64,000 nucleotides of DNA, taken from positions 186,001-250,000 of the forward strand of contig NZ_OBEA01000001.1 in NCBI RefSeq assembly GCF_900215355.1. The letters run 5' to 3'. The stretch's first letter is position 1, and each line of letters opens with the position of its first letter. The notes under the pieces are model-generated. The model was not told the origin of the DNA and did not search any database. It worked only from the letters and a program-made list of their open reading frames with translations. The stretch is from Pseudooceanicola antarcticus (GTDB lineage: Bacteria > Pseudomonadota > Alphaproteobacteria > Rhodobacterales > Rhodobacteraceae). The position numbers and the translations under genes were made by a program. Below are positions 41,858 through 50,569 of the stretch, piece by piece.

Positions 41858-42279
41858 GCCTGCACGTCGAGGTCGTGGCCGACCCGGCCCCCTGTTTCGC
41901 CCTGCGCGAAGAGGTCTTCATCCAGGAGCAGGGCTTCGCCCCGGAAGAGGAATGGGATGACCTGGACGCCGGGGCCGAGCATCTGCTGGCCACCCGCGAC
42001 GGCACGGCCATCGGCACCGCCCGCCTGCTGAAGGAGCCGGGCGCAGGCCGCATCGGGCGCATCTGCGTCAGGAAATCGGCGCGCGGCACCGGGCTGGGCG
42101 CAGAACTCGTGCGCGCCGGCATCGCCCGGCTTGCAGAGCAGGGTTTCACCCGCATCGTGCTGGGGGCCCAGGTCCGCGCCATGGGCTTCTACGAAACGCT
42201 GGGTTTCACCCCCTGCGGCGAGGTCTATGACGACGGCGGCGTGCCGCACCGCGAGATGGCGCTGGTCCTGCGGGACTAG
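41854..42279 (+). CDS. GNAT-family N-acetyltransferase (ElaA/YjcF-like)
   Basis: A 141-residue GNAT protein. The N-terminus [14 protein letters not shown] is the ElaA-type opening, the acetyl-CoA loop is [14 protein letters not shown] (about 73-86), and [26 protein letters not shown] closes the fold. Substrate unknown. It overlaps dapE (ATGA) and is co-expressed with it; association with dapE is common in this group and does not itself prove a lysine-pathway role. Confidence 0.87.
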   Translation: MSLHVEVVADPAPCFALREEVFIQEQGFAPEEEWDDLDAGAEHLLATRDGTAIGTARLLKEPGAGRIGRICVRKSARGTGLGAELVRAGIARLAEQGFTRIVLGAQVRAMGFYETLGFTPCGEVYDDGGVPHREMALVLRD

Positions 42280-42302
42280 GCGCAACGCCGCTGCCGGGCG
42301 CC

Positions 42303-42343
42303 GGGGGCTCCGCCCCCCGCGGCCAAGGGGGCTCGATGCCCCC
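42303..42343. repeat. Pair of GGGGGC...GCCCCC palindromes after the dapE-GNAT operon
   Basis: GGGGGC-TCC-GCCCCC (42303-42317) and GGGGGC-TCGAT-GCCCCC (42327-42343) stand in tandem, followed by GCGGGC-GCGT-GCCCGC. They fill the space between the GNAT gene and rnr and could end transcription or stabilise the message. The same unit recurs at seven or more places in the window. Confidence 0.7.
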
Positions 42344-42465
42344 GCGGGCGCGTGCCCGCCTGCAAGACGCCGGCGGACAGCGGCCCTGGCCCCCGCGTCG
42401 CGGCCCCTGCGTGACCCGTGCGTTTTCGCAATGACCCGCCCTTCTACCCGTGGTAGATCTCGGCC

Positions 42466-44778
42466 ATGGCACAGCTTCCCTCCCGGCAGGAGATCCTCGA
42501 CTGGATCTCGGAAAATCCCACTCAGACAGCCAAGCGCGACATCGCCAAGGCTTTCGGCATCAAGGGCGCCGCCCGCATCGACCTCAAGCGCCTGCTGAAG
42601 GAGCTTGAAGACGAGGGCGTGCTGGAGAAGCGCAAGAAGACCTACCGCGACCCCGACCGCCTGCCGCCGGTCTCGGTGCTGCTGGTCAATGCGCCGGACG
42701 CCGATGGCGACCTGACCGCCAAGCCGCTGGAGTGGCAGGGCGAGGGCCCCGAGCCCACCGTGCACATGGTGACCCGCGCCTCTGACCCGGCCCTCGGCTC
42801 GGGCGACCGCATCCTGGCCCGCGTCACCCCCCTGGAAGGTGAGAACGCCTACGAGGCGCGGCTGATCCGCAAGATCGGCTCGAACCCGCTGCGCCTGCTG
42901 GGGGTGTTCCGCGCCGGATCGGAAGGCGGACGGATCGTGCCCATCGACAAGGGCAACGACAAGGAATGGATGGTGCCCGAGGGGGCCACCCATGGCGCGA
43001 AGGACGGAGAGCTGGTCGAAGGCGAGCAGGCCGGGCCGCGCGCCCGCATGGGCCTGCCGAAGGCCCGCATCGTCGCCCGCCTGGGCGATCCGACCGCGCC
43101 GCGCGCCGTCTCGCTCATTGCCATCCACCAGCACGGCATCCCCGATGCCTTCCCCGACGAGGTCATCGCCGAGGCCGATGCCCAGAAACCCGCGGGCCTC
43201 TCGGGCCGTGAGGACCTGCGCGAGCTGCCGCTGGTCACCATCGACCCCAGCGATGCGCGCGACCACGACGACGCCTGCTATGCAGAGGCGGACCCCGATC
43301 CCAAGAACCCCGGCGGCCATATCCTGTGGGTCGCCATCGCCGACGTGGCCCATTACGTCACCCCCGGCTCGGCCCTGGACCGCGAAGCCAAGCGGCGCGG
43401 CAATTCCAGCTACTTCCCCGACCGCGTCGTGCCGATGCTGCCCGACCGGCTGTCGGGCGACCTCTGCTCGCTGCATGAGGGCGTGCCGCGCGCCTGCCTG
43501 GCCGTCCGCATGGTGCTGGACCGCCACGGCAAGAAGCTGCGCCACGACTTCCACCGGGCCCTGATGCGCTCTGCCGCCTCGCTGGCCTACGAAGAGGTGC
43601 AGGCCGCCATCGACGGCGACGCCAACGACAAGACCGGCCCCCTGCTGGAGCCGGTCATCAAGCCGCTCTACGAGGCCTACGCCGCCCTCAAGGCCGCGCG
43701 CGAGGCCCGCCAGCCGCTGAACCTGGATCTGCCCGAGCGCAAGATCGAGCTTTCCGAGGCCGGAGAGGTCACCTCGGTCAACTTCCGCGAACGCCTCGAC
43801 GCCCACAAGATGATCGAGGAATTCATGGTGCTGGCCAATGTTGCCGCCGCCGAGACGCTGATCGCCAAGGGCTCTCCGCTGCTCTTCCGCGTCCACGAGG
43901 AACCCTCGCCCGAGAAGCTGAATTCCCTGCGCGAGACCGCCGATGCGGCGGGCTACAAGCTGTCCAAGGGGCAGGTGCTGCAGACCGCGCATCTGAACCG
44001 CCTGCTGGACCAGGCCGCCGGCACCGATCAGGCCGAACTGATCAACATGGCCACCCTGCGCTCGATGATGCAGGCCTATTACGCGCCGGTGAACTTCGGC
44101 CACTTCGGCCTGGCGCTGCAGAACTACGCGCATTTCACCTCGCCGATCCGGCGCTACGCCGACCTCGTGGTACACCGCGCGCTGATCAACGTGCATCGCT
44201 GGGGCAAGGACGGACTCAGCGCCCAGGACATCGAGAACCTGGAACAGACCGCCACCCATATCTCGGAAACCGAGCGCCGCTCGATGATGGCCGAACGCGA
44301 CACCACCGACCGCTACCTCGCCGCCTACCTGGCCGAGCGTATCGGGCAGGAATTCACCGGCCGTATCTCGGGCGTGGCGCGCTTCGGCGCCTTCGTGCGC
44401 CTGGACGAGACCGGCGCCGACGGGCTGATCCCGATCCGCTCTCTCGGGCAGGAGTTCTTCCACTTCGACCGCGAGGCGATGACCCTCATGGGCTCTCAAT
44501 CGGGCATGCTGATCGAACCGGGCATGCGCGTCACCGTGCGCCTGGCCGAGGCCGCGCCGGTCACCGGCGGGCTCGAGCTCGAGCTGCTGGAGCTTCAGGG
44601 CGACAAGGTCACGCCGGGCCCGCGCCGTGGCCACGGCGGACGCGGCGGCCCGCGCAAGAGCTTCGGCCCCGGCAAGGGACCGGGCAAGGGCAAGCCGAAG
44701 GGCAACCCCAAGCGCAAGCTGGTGCGCGCCAAGGCCAAGTCCGACAAGGTCAAACGCAAGATCACCCGCAACCGGTAA
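42466..44778 (+). CDS. rnr: Ribonuclease R
   Basis: A 770-residue RNase II/R family exoribonuclease: N-terminal winged helix and cold-shock domains (1 to about 240), RNB catalytic domain with the Asp cluster IDPSDARDHDDACYAE (about 256-271) and HFTSPIRRYADLVVHR, an S1 domain (FTGRISGVARFGAFVRLDETGADGLI, about 630-700; key part GVARFGAFV) and a Lys/Arg/Gly-rich tail (about 725-770). It degrades structured RNA 3' to 5'. The ribosome site is weak (GGTAGATCTCGG); a small CTACC-CGT-GGTAG palindrome lies just upstream. Length is close to E. coli RNase R (813). Confidence 0.95.
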   Translation: MAQLPSRQEILDWISENPTQTAKRDIAKAFGIKGAARIDLKRLLKELEDEGVLEKRKKTYRDPDRLPPVSVLLVNAPDADGDLTAKPLEWQGEGPEPTVHMVTRASDPALGSGDRILARVTPLEGENAYEARLIRKIGSNPLRLLGVFRAGSEGGRIVPIDKGNDKEWMVPEGATHGAKDGELVEGEQAGPRARMGLPKARIVARLGDPTAPRAVSLIAIHQHGIPDAFPDEVIAEADAQKPAGLSGREDLRELPLVTIDPSDARDHDDACYAEADPDPKNPGGHILWVAIADVAHYVTPGSALDREAKRRGNSSYFPDRVVPMLPDRLSGDLCSLHEGVPRACLAVRMVLDRHGKKLRHDFHRALMRSAASLAYEEVQAAIDGDANDKTGPLLEPVIKPLYEAYAALKAAREARQPLNLDLPERKIELSEAGEVTSVNFRERLDAHKMIEEFMVLANVAAAETLIAKGSPLLFRVHEEPSPEKLNSLRETADAAGYKLSKGQVLQTAHLNRLLDQAAGTDQAELINMATLRSMMQAYYAPVNFGHFGLALQNYAHFTSPIRRYADLVVHRALINVHRWGKDGLSAQDIENLEQTATHISETERRSMMAERDTTDRYLAAYLAERIGQEFTGRISGVARFGAFVRLDETGADGLIPIRSLGQEFFHFDREAMTLMGSQSGMLIEPGMRVTVRLAEAAPVTGGLELELLELQGDKVTPGPRRGHGGRGGPRKSFGPGKGPGKGKPKGNPKRKLVRAKAKSDKVKRKITRNR

Positions 44779-44897
44779 AGCCCGCCTCCGCGATCTGCCG
44801 CCGGTCGTGACGCCACCCCGCGTCCGGCGCTTTCGCGGTGACCGCTTTCCGGCTAGACTGTCTGCAAAGAAGAAAACAGAGCAGTCGGATCCACCCC

Positions 44898-46295
44898 ATG
44901 CGCGCATTCTCCAAGGCCGCCGCCCTTTTCCTGCTTGCCTGCGCCCTGCCCGGCGCGGGGCTGGCCCAGGCCGGGGCGCCGCAGACCTCGCTTCGCCCCC
45001 TCGCCCGACCCGTCCCCGAGGGTGTGCCCGCCACCCGTGCGATTCCCGTCAGCCGCAACGCGGCGGTGGTGGTACCGGGGGTGACCCTGGCCGTGTCCAG
45101 CTCGCTGCGCCCGCAGCTGCGGCCGCGCGATCTCGGCACCGCCTCCACCTCTGCGCCGCAGGCCCAGCCCGTGGCCTCCAACCCCGGTTTCGAGGCCTGG
45201 AAACGCGGCTTCCGGGGCCGCGCCATGGCACAGGGGATCACGGCTGCCACCTTCGACCGCGCCTTCCGCGGCGCCCGCTTCATGCCGGATGTCATCAAGA
45301 AGGACCGCAACCAGTCGGAATTCACCAAGTCGATCCAGGACTACATGGAGGGCGCGGTCTCGGACAGCCGGGTGCGCAACGGCCGGCGCGCCTACGGGCA
45401 GCAGTCGCGGCTCTTCTCGCGGATCGAACGCAGCTACGGCGTGCCGGGCCGCTACATCGCGGCGATCTGGGGGCTCGAGACCGCCTATGGCTCCTACCGG
45501 GGCAAGACACCGCTGATCTCTTCCATGGCGACGCTGGCCTATGAAGGGCGGCGCGGGCGTTTCTACGAGGCGCAGCTGATCGCCCTGCTGAAGGTGGTGC
45601 AACACGGCGATTCCACGCCCGAGAACATGCAGGGAAGCTGGGCCGGGGCCTCGGGTCACACCCAGTTCATGCCCACCTCCTACCTCAGCTACGCCGTCGA
45701 CTTCACCGGCGACGGGCGGCGCGACATCTGGGCGGAAGATCCCTCCGACAGCCTGGCCTCCTCGGCCAACTACCTGTCGCGGCACGGCTGGAAGGCCGGG
45801 CAGCCCTGGGGCCTCGAGGTGGTGCTGCCGCAGGGCTTCGACTATTCGCTGAGCAATGGACCCGAGAAGATGCCCTCGGCCTGGGCGCGCCTCGGCGTGC
45901 GCCCGGCGCGGGGCGAGCTGCGCGACTACGGCCAGGCGCGGCTGCTGCTGCTGGCGGGGGCCAAGGGCCCGGCCTTCCTGGTCTTCGACAATTTCGACGT
46001 GATCAAGCGCTACAACAATGCCGACACCTACGCCCTGGCGGTCGGCATCCTGGGCGACAGGATCGCCGGTGCCGGCGACATCACCCGCCCCTGGCCCGCC
46101 GGAGAGCGGATGCTCAAACGCGATGAGCGGATCGAGCTGCAACAACGCCTGCAGGCGCGGGGCTACGACACCGGCGGCATCGACGGCATCCTGGGCAGCC
46201 GCTCCATCGCCGCGATCCGCGCCTACCAGCGCCGGGCCGGGATGCTGCCCGACGGGCACCCCTCGGTTGCCCTGCTGACGCGCCTGCGCCGCTAG
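44898..46295 (+). CDS. Lytic murein transglycosylase (MltB/SLT_2 type) with peptidoglycan-binding domain
   Basis: A 465-residue exported protein: signal peptide (about 1-23, cleavage near GLAQA), a Pro/Arg-rich linker (to about 90), an SLT_2 transglycosylase domain (about 95-395) with the catalytic Glu in IWGLETAYGSYRGK and the GASGHTQFMPTSYLSYAVDFTGDG region (key part HTQFMP), and a C-terminal PG_binding_1 domain (about 405-465; LQQRLQARGYDTGGIDGILG). It cleaves peptidoglycan strands in the periplasm with formation of 1,6-anhydro ends. The family normally attaches by a lipobox in MltB itself, but none is seen here, so it is probably soluble. Confidence 0.92.
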   Translation: MRAFSKAAALFLLACALPGAGLAQAGAPQTSLRPLARPVPEGVPATRAIPVSRNAAVVVPGVTLAVSSSLRPQLRPRDLGTASTSAPQAQPVASNPGFEAWKRGFRGRAMAQGITAATFDRAFRGARFMPDVIKKDRNQSEFTKSIQDYMEGAVSDSRVRNGRRAYGQQSRLFSRIERSYGVPGRYIAAIWGLETAYGSYRGKTPLISSMATLAYEGRRGRFYEAQLIALLKVVQHGDSTPENMQGSWAGASGHTQFMPTSYLSYAVDFTGDGRRDIWAEDPSDSLASSANYLSRHGWKAGQPWGLEVVLPQGFDYSLSNGPEKMPSAWARLGVRPARGELRDYGQARLLLLAGAKGPAFLVFDNFDVIKRYNNADTYALAVGILGDRIAGAGDITRPWPAGERMLKRDERIELQQRLQARGYDTGGIDGILGSRSIAAIRAYQRRAGMLPDGHPSVALLTRLRR

Positions 46296-46307
46296 GCCCC
46301 CTTACTC

Positions 46308-46337
46308 CCATCCGATGGCCACAAATACTGTGGGGGG
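46308..46337 (+). repeat. 29-bp interspersed repeat, copy 1
   Basis: CCATCCGATGGC followed by CACAAATACTGTGGGGG lies 12 bases after the transglycosylase stop. It matches the two inverted copies at 51795-51823 and 51843-51871 at 24 or more of 29 positions. It is intergenic and followed by GGGGGC palindromes, as at the other site. Confidence 0.7.
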
Positions 46338-46346
46338 AGCCTCATC

Positions 46347-46388
46347 GGGGGCGTCGAGCCCCCGCCGAGGCGGGGGGCAAAGCCCCCC
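46347..46388. repeat. Pair of GGGGGC palindromes between convergent genes
   Basis: GGGGGC-GTCGA-GCCCCC (46347-46363) and GGGGGGC-AAA-GCCCCCC (46372-46388) lie between the transglycosylase and the convergent pqiC. They can form stable hairpins on either strand and may serve as a bidirectional terminator. No T run follows. Confidence 0.7.
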
Positions 46389-46393
46389 CTGCC

Positions 46394-46975
46394 CTACCTC
46401 AGGCCTTCGCGCGCGATCTGCGCGGCCAGCGCGGCCACCGCCTGGGCCCGCGCGCCCGCAATCGCGGCGGGGCCTTCGCCTGCCACCGGAACCACGATAT
46501 CGAAGAGCCCGGACCGCCCCGCAGCAGCGCTGTCAGGCGCCACGAAGTACTGCCCCGACAGCACGAAGGTGCCATCGCCCTCGGCCAGCATCTGCTCGAC
46601 CCGCACATCCAGCCGCGCCTGGGCGCGGTCGGCAAAGGGCCAGGGCTCCGAGGCCACCTGGGCACCGGAAATCCGCGCCAGCATCCGTGCCAGCTCAAGG
46701 CTCATGCCGCGGGCGGGAAGATCGGCCCAGAGCTCTCCTCCCTCCGCCATGACGGAGCCATCCGCCTGCCGCACCGCGATCTGCTGCCGCCCGGCGTAAT
46801 CTGGCAGCGAGACCTCGAGCACCTCGACCGAGGCAAAGCCGATACGCTGCGAGGCCAGCGCCCCGGAGGCGACCTGGGGAACGGTATAGAAGCGCTCGTC
46901 CTTGGCGCAGCCCGCCAGGGCAAGAAGGGCAAGCGCCCCGACAGTCAGGCCTTTGATTACATGGCGCATGGTCAT
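46394..46975 (-). CDS. pqiC: PqiC-like outer-membrane lipoprotein (ABC-type transport auxiliary)
   Basis: A 193-residue lipoprotein. Signal peptide with lipobox LAGC (Cys23), then a DUF330/ABC_trans_aux domain (FYTVPQV, SVEVLEVSLPDYAGRQQIAVR, LSGQYFVAP). PqiC anchors the PqiB tube at the outer membrane. Asp follows Cys at +3 rather than +2 (CAKD), consistent with outer-membrane sorting. It is the last gene of the pqiA1-pqiA2-pqiB-pqiC operon; its ATG overlaps the pqiB stop (ATGA). A second ATG two codons on is possible. Confidence 0.85.
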   Translation of the reverse strand: MTMRHVIKGLTVGALALLALAGCAKDERFYTVPQVASGALASQRIGFASVEVLEVSLPDYAGRQQIAVRQADGSVMAEGGELWADLPARGMSLELARMLARISGAQVASEPWPFADRAQARLDVRVEQMLAEGDGTFVLSGQYFVAPDSAAAGRSGLFDIVVPVAGEGPAAIAGARAQAVAALAAQIAREGLR

Positions 46976-49068
46976 CTCCCGAAGAGGATGGAATTGGGAT
47001 TGCGTTCAAGCTCGCGTGCCAGGGCGGCAAGCGCAGAGGCGGCGCGGTTCACTTCGCGCAGGGCATCGCGCAGCTCGCGGCCGACACCGGCCTCGGTATC
47101 ATAGCCGCGCAGGGTGGTCTGGGCGCGACTGAGCACGCCCCGCGCCTGTTCCAGCAGGGCCGGCAACCCTTCGGCCGCCCCCTCGATGGAGCCCGCCGCA
47201 TCGCGGGCAGAGGCCAGGGTTTCGTTCAGGTTGGCCACCACGCCGCCCTCGCGCAGCTCGTCCAGCACGGCACGCAGCGACTCCAGCGCCTCGCCCATCT
47301 GGCCGGGCAGCGCCTTCGCGCCCTCGGTGCCCAGCACCGCATCGGCGCTGTCCATCAGCGCCTGCAGGCTTTCGGCCAGCTCATCCAGCGGCACATCGGC
47401 GGCATTGGCGGCCAGGGTATCGATCTTCTCGACCACGCCGGGCACACCGGAAACCGCGCCCTCGACGCCCGCGGCCGCGGCAGAGACCCCGTCCAGCGCT
47501 TCAGAGAGCTTGCGCGCCGCCTCCTCGGTGTTGAGCGCGGCCAGCAGCGCCTCGGCCTGGTCGGCAATCGCGCCCACCTGGGCCGGCAGCGCCTGCAGCT
47601 CTTCCGAGCCGATGACCTCGCGCGCATCGCCCAGAAGCGCCCGCACGTCGCCCGGCACGGCGTTCAGATCCTCGCTGCCCGCCAGCCCGCCGATATTGTC
47701 GAGCGTATTGATGGCGCTGTCGATCAGCTCTTCGATCTTCAGGTTGTTGATGCGCTCGAAGACCCCTTCGGCAGAGGCCGAGACATCCGAAATCCGCCCC
47801 GGCGCGGTCGGGAAGACCGGGTTCGGCTCGGCGTCCCGGTCCAGCGCCGCAGGCGCGGCACCGGGGATCTCGGCCAGCTCGACCTTCAGCCCGCCGGTCA
47901 GGATGGAGGCCGTGGCCAGCCGCGCCCGCAGCCCGTCTTCCTCGATCCGTGCCGCGAAGAAGTCGAGCGGGCTCAGCGGCGGCCCGTTCTTGTCGAGCCC
48001 CAGCCGGGCAGGCTGGATCTGCAGCGTCGTGGTCATCCTGACCCGGCTGTCACCGAATTGCACCGGATCGACGAGACCCGAAATCGCCTCGACCCGCCCG
48101 ATGCGCAGCCCGCCATAGGTCACCGGCGCATCCACGGACAGGCCCGAGACGTTCTCTTCAAAGACCGCCGTCACGCTGATCGGCGGCGTCTCGCCCTCGC
48201 CGAAGGCCGAGGCCCGCGCCGCGCCCTCGTCGGCATAGACGGTGAAGACCGTCCCCGGATCGACAGGCGACCCGCCCGAGACGACGGTGTTGAAGGCCAC
48301 GCCCCCGGAGAGCAGCGAGGCGACGGAGGAGAAGTCGATATTGGCCCCGTTGGGCCCCAGCGAGAACTCGAAACCCGAGGTATCCCAGAACCGCGTCGCA
48401 GAGGTGATCATCCGGTCGTGGGGCGCGTAGATCATCGCATCGGCCTCGATGGTCGAGCCGTCCTCGCTGACCTCGGCGCGGCCCAGGTGGCCGACCTCGA
48501 TGCCGCGGAACTCGATGGGCACATCGCTGGTCAGGGCACCCTGCGACGTGGCGCGCAGGCGGATGCGCAGCCCGTCGCGGCCGTCACGGTTCAGGGGCGG
48601 CTGTGCCAGCCCCTCGAAATGCTCCATGGTCTGGCTGGGCTCGCTGTCCCAGAGGCCTACGAGGTAGACCCCCGACAGCACCGTACCAAGGCCCGTCACG
48701 CCGCGCGCGGTGACCTGCGGGCGCACGATCCAGAACTGCGAATCCCGGTCGACGAAGGGCGCCACGTCCTTGTCGATGCGGATGAAGACCTGCACCTTGT
48801 TCAGCCCATGGCTGAAGCCCACCTTCTCGACCACGCCGACGGCCACGTCGCGGTAGCGCAGCTCGGTCTCTCCGGCGGCGACGCCCTCGGCATTGGCGAA
48901 GGAGACCTCGATCAGCGGCCCCCGGTCGGCATAGGAATGCCAGGCCACGCCAAGCGCGATGGCCAGCGCCAGCAGCGGCAGCAGCCAGACCAGCGAGACC
49001 CGCTCGGCCCATGTCCGCCGGTTGCTCTGCAGCTTGCTCTGGGGAATGTCGGGGGGCAGGTCGGTCAT
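46972..49068 (-). CDS. pqiB: PqiB-like MCE protein (three MCE domains plus long C-terminal helices)
   Basis: A 698-residue inner-membrane-anchored periplasmic protein: one transmembrane helix (about 24-44, LVWLLPLLALAIALGVAW), three MCE/MlaD domains (starting near 50, 165 and 285; e.g. IEVSFANAEGVAAG, VPIEFRGIEVGHLG, VTYGGLRIGRVEAI), and about 260 residues of Leu/Ala-rich helices (RALLGDAREVIGSEEL, KLSEALDGVSAAAAG). E. coli PqiB is about 546 residues; the extra helical length here could lengthen the tube that bridges the periplasm for lipid transfer. The ATG at 49068 overlaps the pqiA2 stop. Confidence 0.9.
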   Translation of the reverse strand: MTDLPPDIPQSKLQSNRRTWAERVSLVWLLPLLALAIALGVAWHSYADRGPLIEVSFANAEGVAAGETELRYRDVAVGVVEKVGFSHGLNKVQVFIRIDKDVAPFVDRDSQFWIVRPQVTARGVTGLGTVLSGVYLVGLWDSEPSQTMEHFEGLAQPPLNRDGRDGLRIRLRATSQGALTSDVPIEFRGIEVGHLGRAEVSEDGSTIEADAMIYAPHDRMITSATRFWDTSGFEFSLGPNGANIDFSSVASLLSGGVAFNTVVSGGSPVDPGTVFTVYADEGAARASAFGEGETPPISVTAVFEENVSGLSVDAPVTYGGLRIGRVEAISGLVDPVQFGDSRVRMTTTLQIQPARLGLDKNGPPLSPLDFFAARIEEDGLRARLATASILTGGLKVELAEIPGAAPAALDRDAEPNPVFPTAPGRISDVSASAEGVFERINNLKIEELIDSAINTLDNIGGLAGSEDLNAVPGDVRALLGDAREVIGSEELQALPAQVGAIADQAEALLAALNTEEAARKLSEALDGVSAAAAGVEGAVSGVPGVVEKIDTLAANAADVPLDELAESLQALMDSADAVLGTEGAKALPGQMGEALESLRAVLDELREGGVVANLNETLASARDAAGSIEGAAEGLPALLEQARGVLSRAQTTLRGYDTEAGVGRELRDALREVNRAASALAALARELERNPNSILFGR

Positions 49069-49703
49069 GTGACGGGGTCTTTCAGCGAGGGGGCGGTCCG
49101 GGGCATCTCGTCCTCGGCGTCCCAGATCAGGCGGCTGTCGAAGGCCATGGCAGAGAACATGGTGCAGATCACCGAGAGCGCGAAGTAGAAGCTGGCCGGC
49201 CCCGGCCGGACCGCGACCACGGCGCCCAGTTGCACCAGTGACGAGAGGATGGCGACGACGAAGACGTCGATCATCGACCAGCGGCCGATGTATTCGACCA
49301 CCTCGTGCAGCTGCTGGCGGCGCGCCGGCGCCATGCGGCTGCCGTGGCGCACGCCGAAGGCCAGGGCGGCAATGGTGACGAACTTGGCCACCGGGATGCC
49401 GACCGAGGCCAGTAGGATGACCAGCGCGATGCCGTAGCTGCCATGGCGCGCGAGCTCGAGCGCGCCGCCGACGATGGTGTTCTCGGCCTCGCTCGACAGG
49501 GTGCGGGTGATCAGCATCGGGTAGAGATTGGCCGGCAGGTAGAACATCAGCCCCAGCACCCACCAGGCCCAGACGTTCTGCAGCGCCATGGGATGACGGC
49601 TTTGCAGCCGCCGTCCGCAACGCGCGCAGCGCGACTGGGTGCGCGGCCAGACCCGGCCGCAGCGCGTACAGGCGCAAAGGCCCATGTCCCTGGCAGAGCT
49701 CAT
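49065..49703 (-). CDS. PqiA domain protein, second half (separate gene)
   Basis: A 212-residue PqiA-family membrane protein: a zinc-ribbon-like N-terminus with two CxxC pairs (CTRCGRVW, CARCGRR; about 10-35), then four transmembrane helices. The sequence VGIPVAKF and HEVVEYIGRWSMIDVFVVAILSSLVQLG match PqiA. It corresponds to the C-terminal half of E. coli PqiA. The start at 49703 (MSSARDMGLCACT) overlaps the upstream half-gene stop (ATGA), and the stop overlaps pqiB. It works with PqiB/PqiC in intermembrane transport. Confidence 0.88.
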   Translation of the reverse strand: MSSARDMGLCACTRCGRVWPRTQSRCARCGRRLQSRHPMALQNVWAWWVLGLMFYLPANLYPMLITRTLSSEAENTIVGGALELARHGSYGIALVILLASVGIPVAKFVTIAALAFGVRHGSRMAPARRQQLHEVVEYIGRWSMIDVFVVAILSSLVQLGAVVAVRPGPASFYFALSVICTMFSAMAFDSRLIWDAEDEMPRTAPSLKDPVT

Positions 49704-50353
49704 CTGCGCACCTCCCGGTCGAGGCTCTTCCACACCGAGTGGCGGCAGGTCAGCCCGTCCTGCACCGGCACCAGAATCACCAGCAGGGCGAAGATCCAGA
49801 AGGCGGCCCCGAACTCGACCCGCGCCAGGTCGGTGACCTTGATCAGCGCGACGGCGCAGCCGATGGCAAAGACCTCGGCCATGGACCAGGGCCGCAGGGC
49901 CTCGGACAGGCGGAAGGCCTGGATGGCGCCGGGAAAGGGCGCCCGGTCGCGCACCAGCGGCAGAAGCACGTAGATCGACAGCACCGCCCGCAGCGCCGGG
50001 ATGAAGACGATGAGCGCCGCCAGCAAGAGCGACAACGCGGCAAAGAGCGGCGAGCTGGAGAAGGCCAGCGCCGCATCAAGGATCGAACTCGCATGGGCCA
50101 GCCCGGCGCGGCTGATGCGCAGGAAGGGCAGGCTGGTGGCGGTGACGGCCAGGATCAGAACCGCCAGGCAGACCGCGATGATCTGCTTGCCCGCCGATTT
50201 GCGCGGCGCGATCAGCACATGGTCACAGCGCAGGCAGACCGCCCGTTGCCCCGGCGCGGGCTCGACCTCGCGCTGCACGGCGTCGCATCGCGGGCAGGCG
50301 ATGAGATCGGCAAGCGGGTCACGGGGGACCGGGGCGGCAGGGCTGTCGGGCAT
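49700..50353 (-). CDS. PqiA domain protein, first half (separate gene)
   Basis: A 217-residue PqiA-family membrane protein with an N-terminal zinc-ribbon (CPRCDAVQ, CLRCDH; about 20-45) and four transmembrane helices, including EALRPWSMAEVFAIGCAVALIK (key part RPWSMAEVF). It corresponds to the N-terminal half of fused PqiA. It opens the pqi operon. The ATG at 50353 begins MPDSPAAPVPRD, directly before the zinc ribbon; the family N-terminus decides the start. Of the 216 bases between this gene and the divergent aminotransferase I could read no promoter with confidence. Confidence 0.87.
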   Translation of the reverse strand: MPDSPAAPVPRDPLADLIACPRCDAVQREVEPAPGQRAVCLRCDHVLIAPRKSAGKQIIAVCLAVLILAVTATSLPFLRISRAGLAHASSILDAALAFSSSPLFAALSLLLAALIVFIPALRAVLSIYVLLPLVRDRAPFPGAIQAFRLSEALRPWSMAEVFAIGCAVALIKVTDLARVEFGAAFWIFALLVILVPVQDGLTCRHSVWKSLDREVRR

Positions 50354-50569
50354 CGGCTCAAACTGCTGGAAATACAGGGGTGATCTAGCCTCACCACCTT
50401 TGGGGTCAAATGGCAAGCACGGGACCCTGTGCCGCCTGCCGCGCAAGCGAAAGGCAACCTTTCCCTGGCAGAGCTGCGGAGCTACGCACAACAGCGCCGC
50501 GGATTCTGCGCGTCAGGCCTTGCACCCGCCGTGCCCTGCGTTAGCGTCCGCGCGACGCAGGAGACGAAC

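Noticed and set aside
42303-42365. CRISPR-like array of GC palindromes
   Set aside because: Arms are single palindromes with 2-5 base loops and no regular spacers; they fit hairpin repeats or terminators.
41845-44907. Minus-strand open frame of about 1000 codons opposite rnr
   Set aside because: Shadow of the RNase R gene; no recognisable motif and no ribosome site.
49065-50353. Frameshifted pqiA
   Set aside because: The two halves overlap by ATGA with separate zinc ribbons and starts; this is a natural split, not a broken gene.
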